From Kitasatospora albolonga (GTDB lineage Bacteria > Actinomycetota > Actinomycetes > Streptomycetales > Streptomycetaceae), in contig CP020563.1 in NCBI GenBank assembly GCA_002082585.1, positions 558,001-622,000 of the forward strand: a stretch of 64,000 bases of DNA, read 5' to 3'. This document shows, one piece after another, positions 37,524-47,014 of this stretch (its first letter is position 1; the number at the start of each line of letters is the position of its first letter). The notes beneath the pieces are model-generated. The model did no database searches. It was not told where the DNA came from and saw only the letters and a program-made list of their open reading frames with translations. Both the position numbers and the translations under genes were made by a program.

Positions 37524-40016
37524 TCAGGCCATGGGCAGGACCAAACGGAAGTGTGCGCCCTTCAGGACCGGATGGCTGTCGGCACGGGCGTGGAGGGTGA
37601 GATCGCCCTCCACCCTCAGGGCGATCTGCCGGGCGCGGAAGAGCCCCCGCCCCCGGCCCTCGCCGCGTGTCGACTTCCGGTCGCGGAAGACGAGGTGCTC
37701 ACGCCCTTCCGGGAAGCCGATACCGGGGCCGCTGTCCAGCACGTCGACGAGCCAGTCGTCCTCGCCCTGCGGCTCGACCGAGACGGACACGGTGCCGGTG
37801 CCGGACCCGTCCAGCGCGTCCGCCGCGTTCGCGAGCAGCTCGTACAGCAGGACCTGGGCGGCGCGTGCGCTGACCCGGGCGACCGCGGCCGGCGGGGTGC
37901 GGATGGTCATCGTCCAGTCCGGATGGGCGCTCTCCCACTTCGCTCCCAGGGCGCGGAGCAGCGGAGCGAGGTCGGTCTCCCCGTCGATCTGCGGGGCGCC
38001 CGCCAGGAGGTCGTCCGTCTGCTCCGTGAGCCGGAGCCACCGGGGGTCGGCGGGGTCGATGTCCCCGTTCTCCTCCAGCAGGGCGGTGACGTCCTCGTAG
38101 TCGGGGCTGAGCGCGTGCCGCCGCAGGTTCCACTCCCAGGCCCGCCGCGTCCGCTCGGCGCCGGAGCCGCTCTCCTCGGGGCGGGCCCGCCACTCGGCGA
38201 GGGTGTCGACAAGTCGCTCCCCGGCTGCCGCGCCGAGCACGAGCAGGACGCCGCAGGGGATGAACCGCACCCGCTCCGTGGACGCGTCGGCGGTCAGGCG
38301 CAGCCGGGCGAGCTGCGCCAGACCGCCCCTCAGCTCCTCTTCGTCCGGAAGATCCGGAACATCCGGAAGACCCGGAGCACCCGGAGCACCCGGAACATTC
38401 GGAAGGCCCTCGGAAGCCCCGTCCTGACTGTCCGGCCGGGCCTCCGCCGCGATCCGCCGCACCGTTGACAGCACGGCGGAGACGGTCACCTCGCCCTCGG
38501 GTCCCCCCGCCTCTGGCCCGGAGGACGCCGCTGCCGCCAGCGCGCCCCAGAAGGCGATGCGGGCGACCGGCACCGGTTCCAGGGGGCGCAGCACCGCACG
38601 CTCGACCGACGCGGCGAACTCCCGGTCGTGCCGCCAGTCCGCGAGCCACGGCCGGGAGCCGGTCCGCGCGTGCTCCTGGCTCCGGGCGAGGGCCCTGAGG
38701 AAGAGCTGGAGCAGCTCCGGGTCCGGCCCCGCCTCGTACGCCACCGCGTCGGCGACGGTCGCCCCGCCGAGACCGGTGAGGTCCACGATCCAGCGGAGCA
38801 TCGTCCAGCGGGTCGCTTCGCCCGCTCCGAGGTACTCGTCCAGTTGCTCGGGCGTCTCGCCCACGAAGGCCGACAGCGGCCACTGCGGTCCCAGGATGCG
38901 CAGCAGCGCGGCGGTCCGTCCGGTCCGCAGGTTGACCAGTTGCAGCAGCGAGCGCAGGTCGAGCACCGCGACCCGGCCGCGACCGGTCCGCCGCACCATG
39001 TCGGGGCCCACCGCGACGAACGGGCGGAGCCCCGGGAGTTCCTCGGGGTGCCGGGTCCCGGAGCCTCCGACGAAGAGGTCGACCGAGCCCTGGGGGCGGA
39101 AGCGGCGGAGCTGCGGGGAGGCGAAGACCGAGGGGAGGACGGTCAGGAATTCGCCGCCGACCGGATCGAGCTTCCCGTTCCACTGGGGTTCGGGGTGGAG
39201 GAAGCCGTCCAGGGCCTGGACGAATTCCGCGGCGATGTCGTGTCCCCCGGTGGGAAGGCCGGAGAAGGCCCGGATCAGTGCCTTGGCCGTGTCGTCGATG
39301 TCCAGCCAGGCCCTGAAGGTGTTCGGCCAGCGCCTGCTGGGGTCGAGGTGCCAGTCCAGCACCTGGGCCGGGGTGGTGTCCGCCCAGGCCCAGTAGGGCA
39401 GCGGGGGGACCGCCTCCGGGCCTTCGTCCTCCGCCCCCTGTTCGATCATCCGGGCGGCGGCGCGCAGGAACCCCGCCTGGACCAGGGAGTCGAGCCGGTC
39501 GTTCCAGGGCGTCTCCCGCCGTTCCTGCGGGACTCGGGCGTACAGTTCCTGCCGCCCCGCCTCGACCGCGAGGAGCAGGTTCTCCTCGATCCCGCCCAGA
39601 TGCCGGCGCGCCTCGGGAAGGGAACGGCGGCACATCTCGGCCAGCAGGGACCGCTCCAGGCCCGCCGGAACCGGGAAGCCCGCGTCGTTCGCCTGCTGCG
39701 CGAGTTCGCTCGCCTTGCGCTGCATGTCCTGGAGCGCCTCCGACCGGCGGTTCTTCAGGAGCCTGCGCCGCAGGGTCCTGATCCGGCGCGTCGCCGGGGA
39801 CTCCTCCAGCAGGTGGTCGGCCATGCCGAAGTCACCCGTCTCCAGCAGGCTCAGGAAGACGCTCTGCTCGTCGTCGTCGTTGGCCAGTCCGCTGAGTACG
39901 GCGTCGACGGCGTCGACCTCCTGCGGGTTCTCCTCGTCGTGCAGGGCGGTCACCAGCCTGCGGAACCGGAAGCGCTCCGGCCATACGCGCAGGATCTCGT
40001 CCATCGCGTCGGTCAC
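37524..40016 (-). CDS. Large protein with C-terminal histidine-kinase-like ATPase domain
   Basis: An 830-aa protein and the last gene of a five-gene operon. The C-terminal 150 residues form a GHKL/HATPase domain. The N box is LLYELLANAADAL (near residue 724), followed by a G1 box DSGPGIG and a G2-like GRGLFRARQ. I see no HisKA phosphoacceptor helix, no receiver domain and no membrane segment. The N-terminal 650 residues are helical with no recognised family, and contain a short Pro-Gly-Ala repeat near 520-540. GHKL ATPases in defence operons can act as conformational switches. GTG 40016 overlaps the upstream stop by GTGA. Confidence 0.8.
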   Translation of the reverse strand: MTDAMDEILRVWPERFRFRRLVTALHDEENPQEVDAVDAVLSGLANDDDEQSVFLSLLETGDFGMADHLLEESPATRRIRTLRRRLLKNRRSEALQDMQRKASELAQQANDAGFPVPAGLERSLLAEMCRRSLPEARRHLGGIEENLLLAVEAGRQELYARVPQERRETPWNDRLDSLVQAGFLRAAARMIEQGAEDEGPEAVPPLPYWAWADTTPAQVLDWHLDPSRRWPNTFRAWLDIDDTAKALIRAFSGLPTGGHDIAAEFVQALDGFLHPEPQWNGKLDPVGGEFLTVLPSVFASPQLRRFRPQGSVDLFVGGSGTRHPEELPGLRPFVAVGPDMVRRTGRGRVAVLDLRSLLQLVNLRTGRTAALLRILGPQWPLSAFVGETPEQLDEYLGAGEATRWTMLRWIVDLTGLGGATVADAVAYEAGPDPELLQLFLRALARSQEHARTGSRPWLADWRHDREFAASVERAVLRPLEPVPVARIAFWGALAAAASSGPEAGGPEGEVTVSAVLSTVRRIAAEARPDSQDGASEGLPNVPGAPGAPGLPDVPDLPDEEELRGGLAQLARLRLTADASTERVRFIPCGVLLVLGAAAGERLVDTLAEWRARPEESGSGAERTRRAWEWNLRRHALSPDYEDVTALLEENGDIDPADPRWLRLTEQTDDLLAGAPQIDGETDLAPLLRALGAKWESAHPDWTMTIRTPPAAVARVSARAAQVLLYELLANAADALDGSGTGTVSVSVEPQGEDDWLVDVLDSGPGIGFPEGREHLVFRDRKSTRGEGRGRGLFRARQIALRVEGDLTLHARADSHPVLKGAHFRLVLPMA

Positions 40017-43000
40017 CGGTGCTCCCTCGACCACTGGGCGAGCGGTCCCAGCCGGTGCAGGACCGCCGACAGGGGATGGCGGTAGGGGTGGGGAAGGGCT
40101 TCCGCCTCGCTGGACAGGGCGTTCCAGTGGAGCGCGGTGGCGGCGGCGAATTCGCGCCAGCCGCGTTCGATCCCGGGGGCGGTGCCGTCCCGGTTCTCCT
40201 CGTGGTACGTGAGCCTCCTCGCCTCCAGTACGAGACCCTCGATGCGCCGGAAGTACGGGCGCTGCTTGCGCCATTCGACCGGCTGCTCCCCCGCGTCGGA
40301 CACCAGCCGGTCCATGTGCTCCTGGAGGTCGAGGTGGAACCGGGGGGCGATCTCCGTCCGGACCAGCACATCCCCGCGCGCGGCCCGCTCCACCTGGGTG
40401 AGCAGCCCGTCGGCGCCGAACAGGCCGTCGTGGATGGCCAGTCCCGAGTTGAAGCTGAACCGCTGCCGTCGGCGCCGGATCTGGTCCGAGAGCTCGGCGA
40501 CGGCCTCCCACCGCGCCTCGACCTCCGCTTCGGACGGCGCGCTGCTCAGCTGGGTCTCGAAGAGGTCCAGGGGCAGGGCGTGCCTGGTCCCCCGGGCGTG
40601 TACGACGGCGCTCTCGGCGAACTCCCGCCAGACGCGGGGAAGGGTGTCACCGACCGCCTCCACCACCACTTCGCCCTCGCGCCCGTTCCAGAACAGGACC
40701 TCCGCCAGGCCGCCGACCGCGCCCACGGCGTTCGCGTGGTCGCTCTCCAGGGTGCTCACCGCGTCCCCCAGTCCGGCGCCCAGCGGCCCCAGCTCGACGG
40801 GGACGGCGGCGACGCACAGATGGGACGTCAGCCCGTCGCCGTCGGCGGGCAGGAGACGGCCGATGAGGGATGCCTCCACGAAGCGGTGGCGCCCCCAGGC
40901 GTCGCCGACCAGCCACCCCGCCCAGCGGTCGCGCTGTGCGCCGGGAATCCGGTCCCCCAGCCGAAGCAGGGTCGCGGCGCCGCGCCGTATGTCGGTCACG
41001 GGAATCCCCTGGTCCTGCCAGACCTCCAGGAGCGTCCAGGGGTCGTCCAGCGCGGACATCACCTCGGTGAGGACCTCGCCGTACCGGGTGCCGGGTGCCT
41101 GTCTGACCCGTACCAGCGCTCCGCAGGCCATGGTGACGGCCCCCGTCCGGGCCGCGACGGGTGCGAGGCCCGGTCCGGGGCGGCCGGTCGGGGGTGCCTG
41201 GTCCGGGGTCTGCGCCACGCCGAGCAGGGTGGCGACCTCGGTGGCGAAGGCGCCGCTCTGCACCCGGATTCCCAGGTGCCCTCCGGCCTCCGGCCTGCCC
41301 GCGGCAGGGGACCGGGTATGGCCCAGGGGTGCGAAGCTGCCGATCTGGACCGTGTCGTCGGCGATGACCACCCGGGCCGGGGCTGCGGTGCGCCGGACGA
41401 CGAGGCCCGGTCGGTTCGAGCTCGCGAGGGTGGCGAAGGACTTCACGGCGTCGGTGTCGTGGAGGCGGGGATGGGCCACATGGACCCGGGCACCCTCGGC
41501 GGCCCGTGTCCGGAGGGCGGTGGCGACCCGTTCGGTGGCCGCCTGGGGCGTGACCCGGTCGTCGGCCAGGACGAGCCGGTCGACGGCCCCGTGCAGTGCC
41601 TGCCACAGGAAGTCGTCGTGCTCCCCGCCCGCCACCAGGGTCACACTCGGATCTTCCCGGACCACCGCCCGGACCACGGCGTGCAGCGCCTCACGGTGCT
41701 CGCGCCAGCTCTCCAGCCAGATCCGCCGCATCTCCGCGGTTCCGTCGGCGGGCAGGGGCGGCGCCGACACGGGTACGAAGCCGGAGACGGGCGCCGCCCC
41801 GTCCTCGGCGTCGGCGTTGAAGTCCTGGCTCCTGGAACGGATCTGCATCGCCTCCTGCCCCGGATACCAGGAGCGCTGGAGCCCCCGCAGGAGATCGGCG
41901 ATGCACTGGGGGACCGCCGCGCCGTGCTCGGAGGGTTCGACGAGTACGCCGAGGCTCCGGGCCCCCGCCCTGGCCGGGACCTCCAGCAGGCTGTGGGAGG
42001 AGACCAGTGCGCGCAGGTTGTCCTGGATCACGACGCAGCCTCCGGTCCTGGCGCTCCGCTGGGAGAGCAGGACCTGGGACTTGTAGCGGTACGCCAGCTC
42101 GCTGAAGGCGGAGCGCACCTCCGGAGGGAGGGAGTCGCTGGGGGTCCGCCCCCAGCTGACGACCAGCCGGATTCCGCGGTCCAGCGCCGAACGCAGGTCG
42201 CCGAGGAGGGAGTTCAGCGCGGCGTAGTGGATGGTGGGGGTGATGATCACCACCTGGGTGCGGGCCTGGGAGAGCAGTTCACGGAAGGCCCAGAGGTGTC
42301 CCTGGGCGTCCTGGACGGTGGTGAGCCGGGCCCGGGCCTGGCGCAGCGCCTCGGTCCTGTCCTGGATCTGCCATGCGGTGGACTCCATCTCCTTCGGCAG
42401 ATCCTCCTCGGCGCTCCCGGTCTCCGGCAGGCCGGAGACCGCGATCCGGTCGATCGCGTCGTCGAGTCTGCGGAAGAGCGTGGACATCCCGTCCTGGGCC
42501 ACCAGCACCCGCTCCGCCGAGCCACGGAGCTCCTGGACCAGGGGGAAGTCCGGCCGCTCGTCCCCGAGCGCCGCGAAGTAGTCGTGGATGCGCTCGCCCG
42601 CCAGCACGCTCCAGGTGCGGATCTCGGTCTCGTCGAGGAGGACGTTCAGCCGGTCGGTGTCCTCGTCGATCTGGATGCGCGCGCTGACGGTGAGCCAGCG
42701 GATGTCGTCGGCGGGGCGGAGCAGGGGGTTCCCGAACCCGACGCTGAGGATGCGGCGCCGGTAGCCCGCCTTCCGGTCCCGGGCCGTCGCGACCTGGACG
42801 GCGGCGAGCAGTTCCCCGGGGGGCAGGTCGTGCGCCCTGATGCTCTCGTTGACCGGGGCGCGCAGGGTGCCCTGGGGCGGCGTGCGGGTGCCGTTGTTGT
42901 CCGGGAAGAAGCTCCCGGAGATGGGCTCGTACAGATAGTCGCGCGACTCGGTCACGGCACTGGCGTCCTCGAGGGCCGAGTCCGACGCGGCGTTCATGGT

Positions 43001-43267
43001 CTCGCGCACCGAGTCGCCGAGGTCGAACCTGCCGCTCACCAGGTCCACCGAGAGCAGGCCCCGCCCCCAGAGGGAGGCGACCACGTCCCGGGTGACCCGG
43101 TACGGCAGGACGAACAGCCTGGCCAGGTCCTCTACCGTGGTGACCTCGGCCGCGACGGCCTTCATCACCAGGTCCTCCAGAACGCTCCTGCCGTTCTCGG
43201 GACAGACCACCACCTTGAGGGTCAGCCGTCGGCAGGGCAGCGCTATCTGGACCAGGTGCCTGCTCAT
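40013..43267 (-). CDS. PLD-like protein, Mokosh-type partner candidate
   Basis: A 1084-aa protein with two regions resembling the phospholipase D fold. The first reads TQVVIITPTIHYAAL, then RTGGCVVIQDNLRALVSSHS. The second reads ARVVIADDTVQIGSF. In both the HxK of the catalytic HKD motif is not evident, so nuclease activity is uncertain. The N-terminal 100 residues include a winged-helix-like part (VTTVEDLARLFVLPYRV). It overlaps the helicase gene by ATGA and the HATPase gene by GTGA. From memory, type I Mokosh pairs a kinase-helicase with a PLD-family protein, which fits this pair. Confidence 0.7.
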   Translation of the reverse strand: MSRHLVQIALPCRRLTLKVVVCPENGRSVLEDLVMKAVAAEVTTVEDLARLFVLPYRVTRDVVASLWGRGLLSVDLVSGRFDLGDSVRETMNAASDSALEDASAVTESRDYLYEPISGSFFPDNNGTRTPPQGTLRAPVNESIRAHDLPPGELLAAVQVATARDRKAGYRRRILSVGFGNPLLRPADDIRWLTVSARIQIDEDTDRLNVLLDETEIRTWSVLAGERIHDYFAALGDERPDFPLVQELRGSAERVLVAQDGMSTLFRRLDDAIDRIAVSGLPETGSAEEDLPKEMESTAWQIQDRTEALRQARARLTTVQDAQGHLWAFRELLSQARTQVVIITPTIHYAALNSLLGDLRSALDRGIRLVVSWGRTPSDSLPPEVRSAFSELAYRYKSQVLLSQRSARTGGCVVIQDNLRALVSSHSLLEVPARAGARSLGVLVEPSEHGAAVPQCIADLLRGLQRSWYPGQEAMQIRSRSQDFNADAEDGAAPVSGFVPVSAPPLPADGTAEMRRIWLESWREHREALHAVVRAVVREDPSVTLVAGGEHDDFLWQALHGAVDRLVLADDRVTPQAATERVATALRTRAAEGARVHVAHPRLHDTDAVKSFATLASSNRPGLVVRRTAAPARVVIADDTVQIGSFAPLGHTRSPAAGRPEAGGHLGIRVQSGAFATEVATLLGVAQTPDQAPPTGRPGPGLAPVAARTGAVTMACGALVRVRQAPGTRYGEVLTEVMSALDDPWTLLEVWQDQGIPVTDIRRGAATLLRLGDRIPGAQRDRWAGWLVGDAWGRHRFVEASLIGRLLPADGDGLTSHLCVAAVPVELGPLGAGLGDAVSTLESDHANAVGAVGGLAEVLFWNGREGEVVVEAVGDTLPRVWREFAESAVVHARGTRHALPLDLFETQLSSAPSEAEVEARWEAVAELSDQIRRRRQRFSFNSGLAIHDGLFGADGLLTQVERAARGDVLVRTEIAPRFHLDLQEHMDRLVSDAGEQPVEWRKQRPYFRRIEGLVLEARRLTYHEENRDGTAPGIERGWREFAAATALHWNALSSEAEALPHPYRHPLSAVLHRLGPLAQWSREHR

Positions 43268-46200
43268 CCGATCACCTCGGCGGCCGGCACCACGACGCCG
43301 AACTCGTCGATGACATCGGCGATCTGGCACCAGTCCTTGCCGCCGTGCGCCACGAAGTGCTGCCGGTCCCCCACGATGACCAGGAGCCGTTTGGCGCGGG
43401 ACAGCAGGACGTTGATCAGTTCGGGCTGGCTGACATGGCCGACCCGGTGGGTGTTGGCCGGGCGGGCGACCAGGGACTCGGGCCCGGCGGTGGAGCCCGG
43501 TCCGCTCCGTACCAGGGAGACGATCACCCGGTCGGCCTCCGCTCCCTGGAAGGAGTGGATCGTGTGCTGACGGCCCGCCAGGACGGATCTCGCGCCGAGC
43601 AGGTCGAGTTGGGCCCGGTAGGGGGTGAGGACCACGAGGCTGTTGTCGTCCTTGAGGTCCTTGGGCGGCACCGACACCGGCCTGAGGTCCTGCACCACCC
43701 GTTCCACCAGGTCGACCTCACCGGTGTTGTACCACTGCGGCTGCTCCACGAAGCCCTCGCAGCCGGCCGTGTCGATCCACACCAGGGGGCGGTCCAGCAG
43801 ATAGTCGGGGCCGGTGAGGCCGTGGGGCGCCACCTTGGTGGTCGTGAGGAAGCTCAGCGGCAGCCCGGCGGCGTCGACCTTGCGGGGCACCACCGGATAG
43901 AAGGTACGGCTGACGGGTTCGGCGATGCTCTTGACCATACGGAACTGCTGCTCCAGCCGTCCCACCGCCGAATCGGCGGCCGTGTAGGTGGAGGAGCTCT
44001 TCCCTTCGAAGAAGTGCTCGAACATTCTCAGCACCTTGAGATGGGACTCCTGGTTCTCGTGCTCCGTTCTGGCCGGAGTGTCCTGGTGCTCGGCCAGGGA
44101 GCCGAGGAAGGCGCGGAACGCCTCCTGGCGGTGCGGGCCGAGCTGCTGGTGGTCGCCGATGAGCGTCCAGCGGACGCCGAGGACCAGGGGGACCACGATC
44201 TCCGTGGGCCATGCCTTGGCGGCCTCCTCGACGATCACCCAGTCGAACAGGTCCTTGGGGTTCCACCGGCCCTCGTTGACGGTCGCCGCGATGTTGCAGG
44301 TGGCCAGGGTGACGCTGGCCCCGGCCCGTACGCGCTCGGTCAGGTCCACCAGATCGGAGCCGACGTGCTCCAGCCACTCCTCGGCGAGCTTGCGCAACGT
44401 CCCGGTCAGCGGGGGCAGATCCTCCAGGGCGATCCCGCGCTTACGGGCCCGTTCCAGCGTCTCCGTGCTGTACGGACGGTCGTGGTACGGCGCCTCCTCC
44501 TCGCTCCCCCGTGCCAGCCTCGCGCCCAGAACCTCGGTGACCGTGTCGGCGACGTCCGCCGTGAGGTTCTGGAGGGTGTGCCTCCTGACCACTTCGTCGG
44601 TGACCTTCGAGTCGTCCCCGAGCGAGGTCTCGCGGAGAATGAGCGAGTTCGGTCCCTGACCGTCGATCAGCTTCCGGGCCAGCCCGTCGAGGGTGTGGTT
44701 CGACTGGGAGCTGACCAGGATGCGCGCGCCCTTCTCCGCCTCCAGGTTCTTCTTGATCGCCGCGGCGGTCAGCGTCGACTTCCCCGAGCCCGGCGGCCCC
44801 TGGAGGGCGTAGAAGGGATGCGTGCCCAGCATGGTCTCCATGATCTTCCGGGACTCCAGGCTGAGCTTGCTCTCCTCGGGCACGGTCTGCTCGAGCCAGC
44901 GCCCCCTCCCGAGGTCGAAGGAGCGCGGGTCGCGCAGGGCCTCGACCAGCATCGGCTGGGCCTTGAGCAGGGCGAGCGCACGCTCCTGGCGGTCGAGCTG
45001 CGGTGTGGTGCCGCCGTCCCCGTGGGGCCGGACCCAGCCTCGCTCGGGGACCTCCGCGCCGACGGGGACCTGCACGCGGACCGCGTTCTCGTTGACCCAC
45101 CGCAGGAGGCCGGCCGTCACCGTCGAGCTCCGGCTGAAGTAGGGATACCGCCCGGATCTGGGGACGAGGTCCACCTGGCCGAAGCCCTTGTCGCTGTCGA
45201 GGAGCTGGAAGAAGTCCCCGAACGGGGGCCTGCGGCGGGGGTCCCCCGCGTAGGCGGTCAGCAGCCAGTCCCTGTGCCTGCGGTCGTCGTCCGCCTCGGT
45301 GTCGAGTTCGATGACCACCTGACCGCGCGCGCCGGACCCGACCCGGCGGAAGGCGTAGCAGCGGGCGTCGACCCCGGCGCGCTGGTAGTCGAGGAGGAAC
45401 TGGAGCGAGCGGAGGTACATCGCGTTGGGGCCGTCGGAGCCCAGGTGGTCCCGGACCGCCTCCTCCAGGTCGGTCCACTTGGGGCGGCCGGTGAGCACTC
45501 CGCTCAGGTCCTGCCCCGGCCGGAAGGGCACCAGCTGGACGCTCTCCACCTTGCGGCGCCGTTTGGCATAGACGAGCTCCCGGGTGATGTCCTTCTCCCG
45601 CAGGTACTTGATCACCAGGACCTCGTGGTGGAGCGTCCGTTCACTGGTCATCGGCTTGTACTCGCGAAGGACGGCGCAGAACCACACGGCCCGCTCGCCG
45701 ACCAGCACCCACTCGGCCTCCTGCAGGCGGTCCGCCGGGCCGTTGGCATAGCCGAGCGCGCCGTTCGGGGCGTGGACCAGCTCGGCCGACGCGAGCTCCT
45801 TCTCCAGGAACGCCTTCAGCTCCTCCCGGCCCGCCGTGCCGGTCGGACTGTGCTGAATCCACCGCCTCTCCTGGTAGAGCATCTCGCACTCCTCGGGCAT
45901 GAACGCCACCAGGCGCGGTGCCGTCTCCTCCTCGGCGATCCAGTGCGCCCGGATCGTCTCCCAGTGCGTCTCCAGGTGCTTCGCCGCCTCGAAGGAGGTG
46001 AACCGCGACTGCGGAAAGGGGTCGAGCATCCGCCGCAGGGTGTGGACGAGGGCCTCGGGCAGGCCGGAGGAGCCCAGGTGCTGGGCCATCGCCCCGTGCA
46101 GATGGCGCAGGGCCGTCGTGCGCTGCGGCCCGCGGGCCGCCTCCAGATCGGCGTACGGGCCGGGCAGGACCGTGGAGATCTGTCCGCAGAACCACTCCCA

Positions 46201-46971
46201 GGCGATCACGCCGAGCCCGAAGACATCCGTGGTGACCCAGTCGCGACGGGCGCTGGCCCTCTCCTCGAAGAGGTAGGCGTGCAACTCCGGTGCCAGATAG
46301 GCGTGGTGGCGGGCCTGCGCCACCCCCGGCGGCGGCATCGTGTAGAACTGGCGTGCGCCGCCCGCCGCGTCCCCGGCGTCTCCCGCGCCCACGTTCCGGA
46401 TCACGTTGCCGATCAGGGTGCTCATCTCGAAGCGGGAGAGAGTGATGGCCACGTTGTCGGGGTCGTCGAGGTCGAGCGGCTGGACGTTGAGGGCGGCGGC
46501 GGTGAGGTTGCGGTGGATGATCCCCGCACCGTGCAGCTCGCTGAGGGCGTCGAGCAGCAGACTGAAGTGTTCGAGCGCCTTGAGCGGCGCGTTCCGGGCC
46601 CAGGTGATGCTGTCGTCGATGGTGATCGGCCGGCCGCGCTCCCGTGTGAGGGTGAAGGCGACCCTCTCGGCGGGGACGAACTTGCCCATGACGATCCGCG
46701 GGAGCGCGGGGTGGTTGAGGGCCCCCACGCGGAGCAGGTTGCGGGCGGCGTGCTCCCAGAGCTCCCCGGCGAACTTGTGGATGTCGCAGAAGACGGTCAG
46801 CTGGAAGAGGTCGTGGCGTACGTCCTCGCCGTCGGGCTGGAGTGTCGCGCGCACCAGCCGGTCGGTGACCACGACGACCGGGTCACCGACACAGCTGTAA
46901 CCGCCGAACGGAGCGCCGTCCCGGCAGAAGAGCCGGTCGATGAGGTCTCTGTGCTCGTCAAGACGTGCCAT
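43264..46971 (-). CDS. Kinase-like/SF1 helicase fusion, Mokosh MkoA-like
   Basis: A 1235-aa fusion. Residues 1-330 have a protein-kinase fold, but the catalytic loop reads HRNLT (near 154-158) in place of HRD and the DFG position reads SRF, so it is probably a pseudokinase. The C-terminal half is an intact UPF1-like SF1 helicase (COG1112 type). Walker A is GPPGSGKS near 725, motif II is VIVEEAAKA near 915, motif III is GDHQQLGPH, motif V is HSFQGAEADRV and motif VI is LLSRAKR. It should bind and remodel nucleic acid, likely RNA, with the kinase part as a sensor or regulator. It starts at ATG 46971, 43 nt after the caspase-STAND stop. GTG 46977 is an alternative start. Confidence 0.85.
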   Translation of the reverse strand: MARLDEHRDLIDRLFCRDGAPFGGYSCVGDPVVVVTDRLVRATLQPDGEDVRHDLFQLTVFCDIHKFAGELWEHAARNLLRVGALNHPALPRIVMGKFVPAERVAFTLTRERGRPITIDDSITWARNAPLKALEHFSLLLDALSELHGAGIIHRNLTAAALNVQPLDLDDPDNVAITLSRFEMSTLIGNVIRNVGAGDAGDAAGGARQFYTMPPPGVAQARHHAYLAPELHAYLFEERASARRDWVTTDVFGLGVIAWEWFCGQISTVLPGPYADLEAARGPQRTTALRHLHGAMAQHLGSSGLPEALVHTLRRMLDPFPQSRFTSFEAAKHLETHWETIRAHWIAEEETAPRLVAFMPEECEMLYQERRWIQHSPTGTAGREELKAFLEKELASAELVHAPNGALGYANGPADRLQEAEWVLVGERAVWFCAVLREYKPMTSERTLHHEVLVIKYLREKDITRELVYAKRRRKVESVQLVPFRPGQDLSGVLTGRPKWTDLEEAVRDHLGSDGPNAMYLRSLQFLLDYQRAGVDARCYAFRRVGSGARGQVVIELDTEADDDRRHRDWLLTAYAGDPRRRPPFGDFFQLLDSDKGFGQVDLVPRSGRYPYFSRSSTVTAGLLRWVNENAVRVQVPVGAEVPERGWVRPHGDGGTTPQLDRQERALALLKAQPMLVEALRDPRSFDLGRGRWLEQTVPEESKLSLESRKIMETMLGTHPFYALQGPPGSGKSTLTAAAIKKNLEAEKGARILVSSQSNHTLDGLARKLIDGQGPNSLILRETSLGDDSKVTDEVVRRHTLQNLTADVADTVTEVLGARLARGSEEEAPYHDRPYSTETLERARKRGIALEDLPPLTGTLRKLAEEWLEHVGSDLVDLTERVRAGASVTLATCNIAATVNEGRWNPKDLFDWVIVEEAAKAWPTEIVVPLVLGVRWTLIGDHQQLGPHRQEAFRAFLGSLAEHQDTPARTEHENQESHLKVLRMFEHFFEGKSSSTYTAADSAVGRLEQQFRMVKSIAEPVSRTFYPVVPRKVDAAGLPLSFLTTTKVAPHGLTGPDYLLDRPLVWIDTAGCEGFVEQPQWYNTGEVDLVERVVQDLRPVSVPPKDLKDDNSLVVLTPYRAQLDLLGARSVLAGRQHTIHSFQGAEADRVIVSLVRSGPGSTAGPESLVARPANTHRVGHVSQPELINVLLSRAKRLLVIVGDRQHFVAHGGKDWCQIADVIDEFGVVVPAAEVIG

Positions 46972-47014
46972 GGTCACCGATTCATTCTGGCCGGAGTTGT
47001 GGGGGCTTGTCAGC

